Shown here in pieces: positions 40,231-41,493 of a stretch of 41,493 nt of DNA. The stretch spans positions 1 through 41,493 of the forward strand of contig JAMOOS010000192.1 in NCBI GenBank assembly GCA_027065245.1, in the 5' to 3' direction. The notes below the pieces were generated by a model. The model was not told the DNA's origin, did not search any database, and saw only the letters and a list, made by a program, of their open reading frames with translations. The first letter of the stretch is position 1. Every line of letters begins with the position of its first letter. A program made the position numbers and the translations under genes. Source of the DNA: Desulfuromonadaceae bacterium (lineage in GTDB: Bacteria > Desulfobacterota > Desulfuromonadia > Desulfuromonadales > Desulfuromonadaceae).

Positions 40231-40312
40231 GCGTATCTGCTTGGACGGGGAGCGCGACGTTATTGATGCTGCAGGTCGTACAGCAAAACTATTTGGGGAA
40301 ACGCCTTTGTAA
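40175..40312 (+). CDS. Small hypothetical ORF (45 residues)
   Basis: Not recognised. ATG 40175 has AAAGGAG seven bases upstream, a good ribosome site. The 45-residue product starts MHRPDGFAADAWKARQS and ends AAGRTAKLFGETPL, a charged, soluble-looking peptide. The right arm of the 94-bp inverted-repeat segment encodes its middle. It could be a real small protein, the end of a decayed gene fused to a repeat, or chance. Confidence is low because nothing in the sequence links it to a family. Confidence 0.3.
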   Translation: MHRPDGFAADAWKARQSPRRICLDGERDVIDAAGRTAKLFGETPL

Positions 40313-40371
40313 ATGTCCCTGCAAACGCCCATGTAAACAGTAAACGTGATAATTCAGCAGAAAGTAAATAG

Positions 40372-41493
40372 ATGCTCAACAACAAAAAAATCGTTCTCGG
40401 TGTGTGCGGCGGTATCGCAGTTTACAAGGCGGTGGAGTTGCTGCGCCTGCTGGTGAAGGCCGGTGCCGACGTTACCGTGGTAATGACGCGCAATGCCCAG
40501 GAGTTTGTTGCGCCGCTTACGTTTCAAAGTTTATCGGGCAATCCGGTACACAGTGAGCTGTTTAACCTGTATCAGGAAAAAACCATCGGTCATATCTCTC
40601 TTGCCGACGGCGCCGATTTGTTCATTGTTGCACCGGCCACGGCCAACATCATCGGCAAGGTCAATGCCGGTATCGCCGACGATTTGCTTACTACCGCCAT
40701 TATGGCCACCACGGCGCCGGTGTTGTTTGCTCCGGCCATGAACGTCAATATGTATCAGAACCCGGTTTATCAGCGTAACGAGGCGGCGTTGGCGCAACTG
40801 GGTTATCACTTTGTCGCTCCAGCCGAGGGAGAGCTGGCCTGCGGTTACAGCGGCAAAGGCAAACTGGCGGCGGTGGAGGATATTGTCGCCGCTGCCAGGG
40901 CCGCGTTGTCGCCGCAGGATCTGGCCGGTAAAACGGTGTTGGTAAGCGCCGGGCCAACGCGGGAAAACATCGATCCGGTGCGCTATGTCAGCAACTATTC
41001 TTCCGGCAAGATGGGCTATGCCGCGGCGGCGGCGGCGCGACGGCGCGGCGCCCGGGTGGTACTGGTGTCGGGCCCGGTGGCGCTGAGGGCGCCGTGGGAT
41101 GTGGAACTGGTGCCGGTTGTCAGTGCCGCCCAGATGTACGACGCGGTGATGCAGGCGCTGCCGCAGGCTGATGTGGTGATCAAGGCTGCCGCTGTGGCCG
41201 ACTACCGCCCGGCGCAGGCGGCAGAACAGAAGATTAAAAAGAACAGCGACCAGATGAGCCTGGAACTGGAGCGCAACGCTGACATTCTGGCTGCGGTGGG
41301 TCAGAACAAAGGGGAGCGTGTGGTGGTGGGGTTTGCCGCCGAGAGCGAAAAACTGCTTGAGCACGCCGCCGACAAGTTGCGGCGCAAAAACCTGGATATG
41401 ATTGTCGCCAACGATATCACCGCCAGCGGCGCCGGTTTTGATGTCGATACCAACATTGTCAATTTTATCTACGCCGACGGGCGGGTGGAAAAA
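40372..41493 (+). CDS. coaBC: Bifunctional phosphopantothenoylcysteine decarboxylase/synthetase CoaBC (3' end outside window)
   Basis: Two steps of coenzyme A synthesis: joining cysteine to 4'-phosphopantothenate (CoaB) and then decarboxylating the product (CoaC). The frame is open from ATG 40372 to the window edge (374 codons). The flavin decarboxylase domain (about 1-185) starts KKIVLGVCGGIAVYKAVELL and has APATANIIGKVNAGIADDLL, PAMNVNMYQNP and the ELACGYSGKGKLA loop. The CoaB domain starts near residue 188 with VLVSAGPTRENIDPVRYVSN and includes SSGKMGYAAA and IVANDI. Expected full length is about 400, so only a short C-terminal piece is missing. Weak AGAAAG ribosome site upstream. Confidence 0.95.
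   Translation, partial: MLNNKKIVLGVCGGIAVYKAVELLRLLVKAGADVTVVMTRNAQEFVAPLTFQSLSGNPVHSELFNLYQEKTIGHISLADGADLFIVAPATANIIGKVNAGIADDLLTTAIMATTAPVLFAPAMNVNMYQNPVYQRNEAALAQLGYHFVAPAEGELACGYSGKGKLAAVEDIVAAARAALSPQDLAGKTVLVSAGPTRENIDPVRYVSNYSSGKMGYAAAAAARRRGARVVLVSGPVALRAPWDVELVPVVSAAQMYDAVMQALPQADVVIKAAAVADYRPAQAAEQKIKKNSDQMSLELERNADILAAVGQNKGERVVVGFAAESEKLLEHAADKLRRKNLDMIVANDITASGAGFDVDTNIVNFIYADGRVEK

Noticed and set aside
40101..40343. 80-codon plus-strand frame starting at 40101
   Set aside because: Its first residues are the tail of the broken ORF6N gene and the rest runs through the inverted-repeat segment without similarity to anything I recognise.

Overview
The window reads as a chromosomal core segment of a Desulfuromonadales/Geobacterales-type bacterium (formerly Deltaproteobacteria). 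This rests on three things I recognise rather than on any search. First is the gene order folP-cdaA-cdaR-glmM-pdxJ-acpS-nnrD-tsaE, lysC-cimA and rpsF-rpsR-DUF2232-rplI-dnaB. Second is a eukaryote-like citrate synthase of the kind described for Geobacteraceae. Third is the presence of a citramalate synthase. Genes are tightly packed, often with ATGA/GTGA overlaps, and nearly all lie on the plus strand. The exception is a minus-strand dusB-ntrB-ntrC operon.

Layout. 1-6396: folate (folP end), c-di-AMP synthesis and its regulator, cell-wall sugar (glmM), pyridoxine, ACP activation, NAD(P)HX repair and tRNA t6A synthesis, apparently one operon. 6609-9422: aspartokinase and citramalate synthase. 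9613-11666: an EAL-HDOD signalling protein and ispE. 11821-14201: tRNA-Gln, prs, rplY, pth. 14223-17413: membrane pyrophosphatase and ychF. 17564-21151: ribosomal protein operon ending in dnaB. 21171-24773 (minus): dusB-ntrB-ntrC. 25068-28958: gltA, then amidase-rph-rdgB. 29077-31669: PAS-GGDEF protein, ndk, rlmN. 31655-33021: a REP-associated tyrosine transposase (RAYT) inside two arrays of a 117-bp repeat. 33125-39751: mtnP, a PfkB kinase, a TPR lipoprotein, a universal stress protein, a COG2509-like flavoprotein, a YhaM-like nuclease and an MBL hydrolase. 39752-40371: an AT-rich patch with two ORF6N-domain gene relics and a segment bounded by inverted repeats. 40372-end: coaBC, cut by the window.

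The accessory content is confined to two places: the RAYT/REP locus and the 39.8-40.4 kb relic patch. The most notable points are: (i) RAYT with flanking paired-REP arrays whose units supply the stop codons of both rlmN and the transposase gene; (ii) an internal Shine-Dalgarno and ATG inside lysC that would yield a separate regulatory subunit; (iii) a GGDEF domain with a broken signature but intact inhibitory-site motif; (iv) two adjacent ORF6N pseudogene fragments. I saw no CRISPR array, prophage or complete insertion sequence, and no convincing new multi-gene system.
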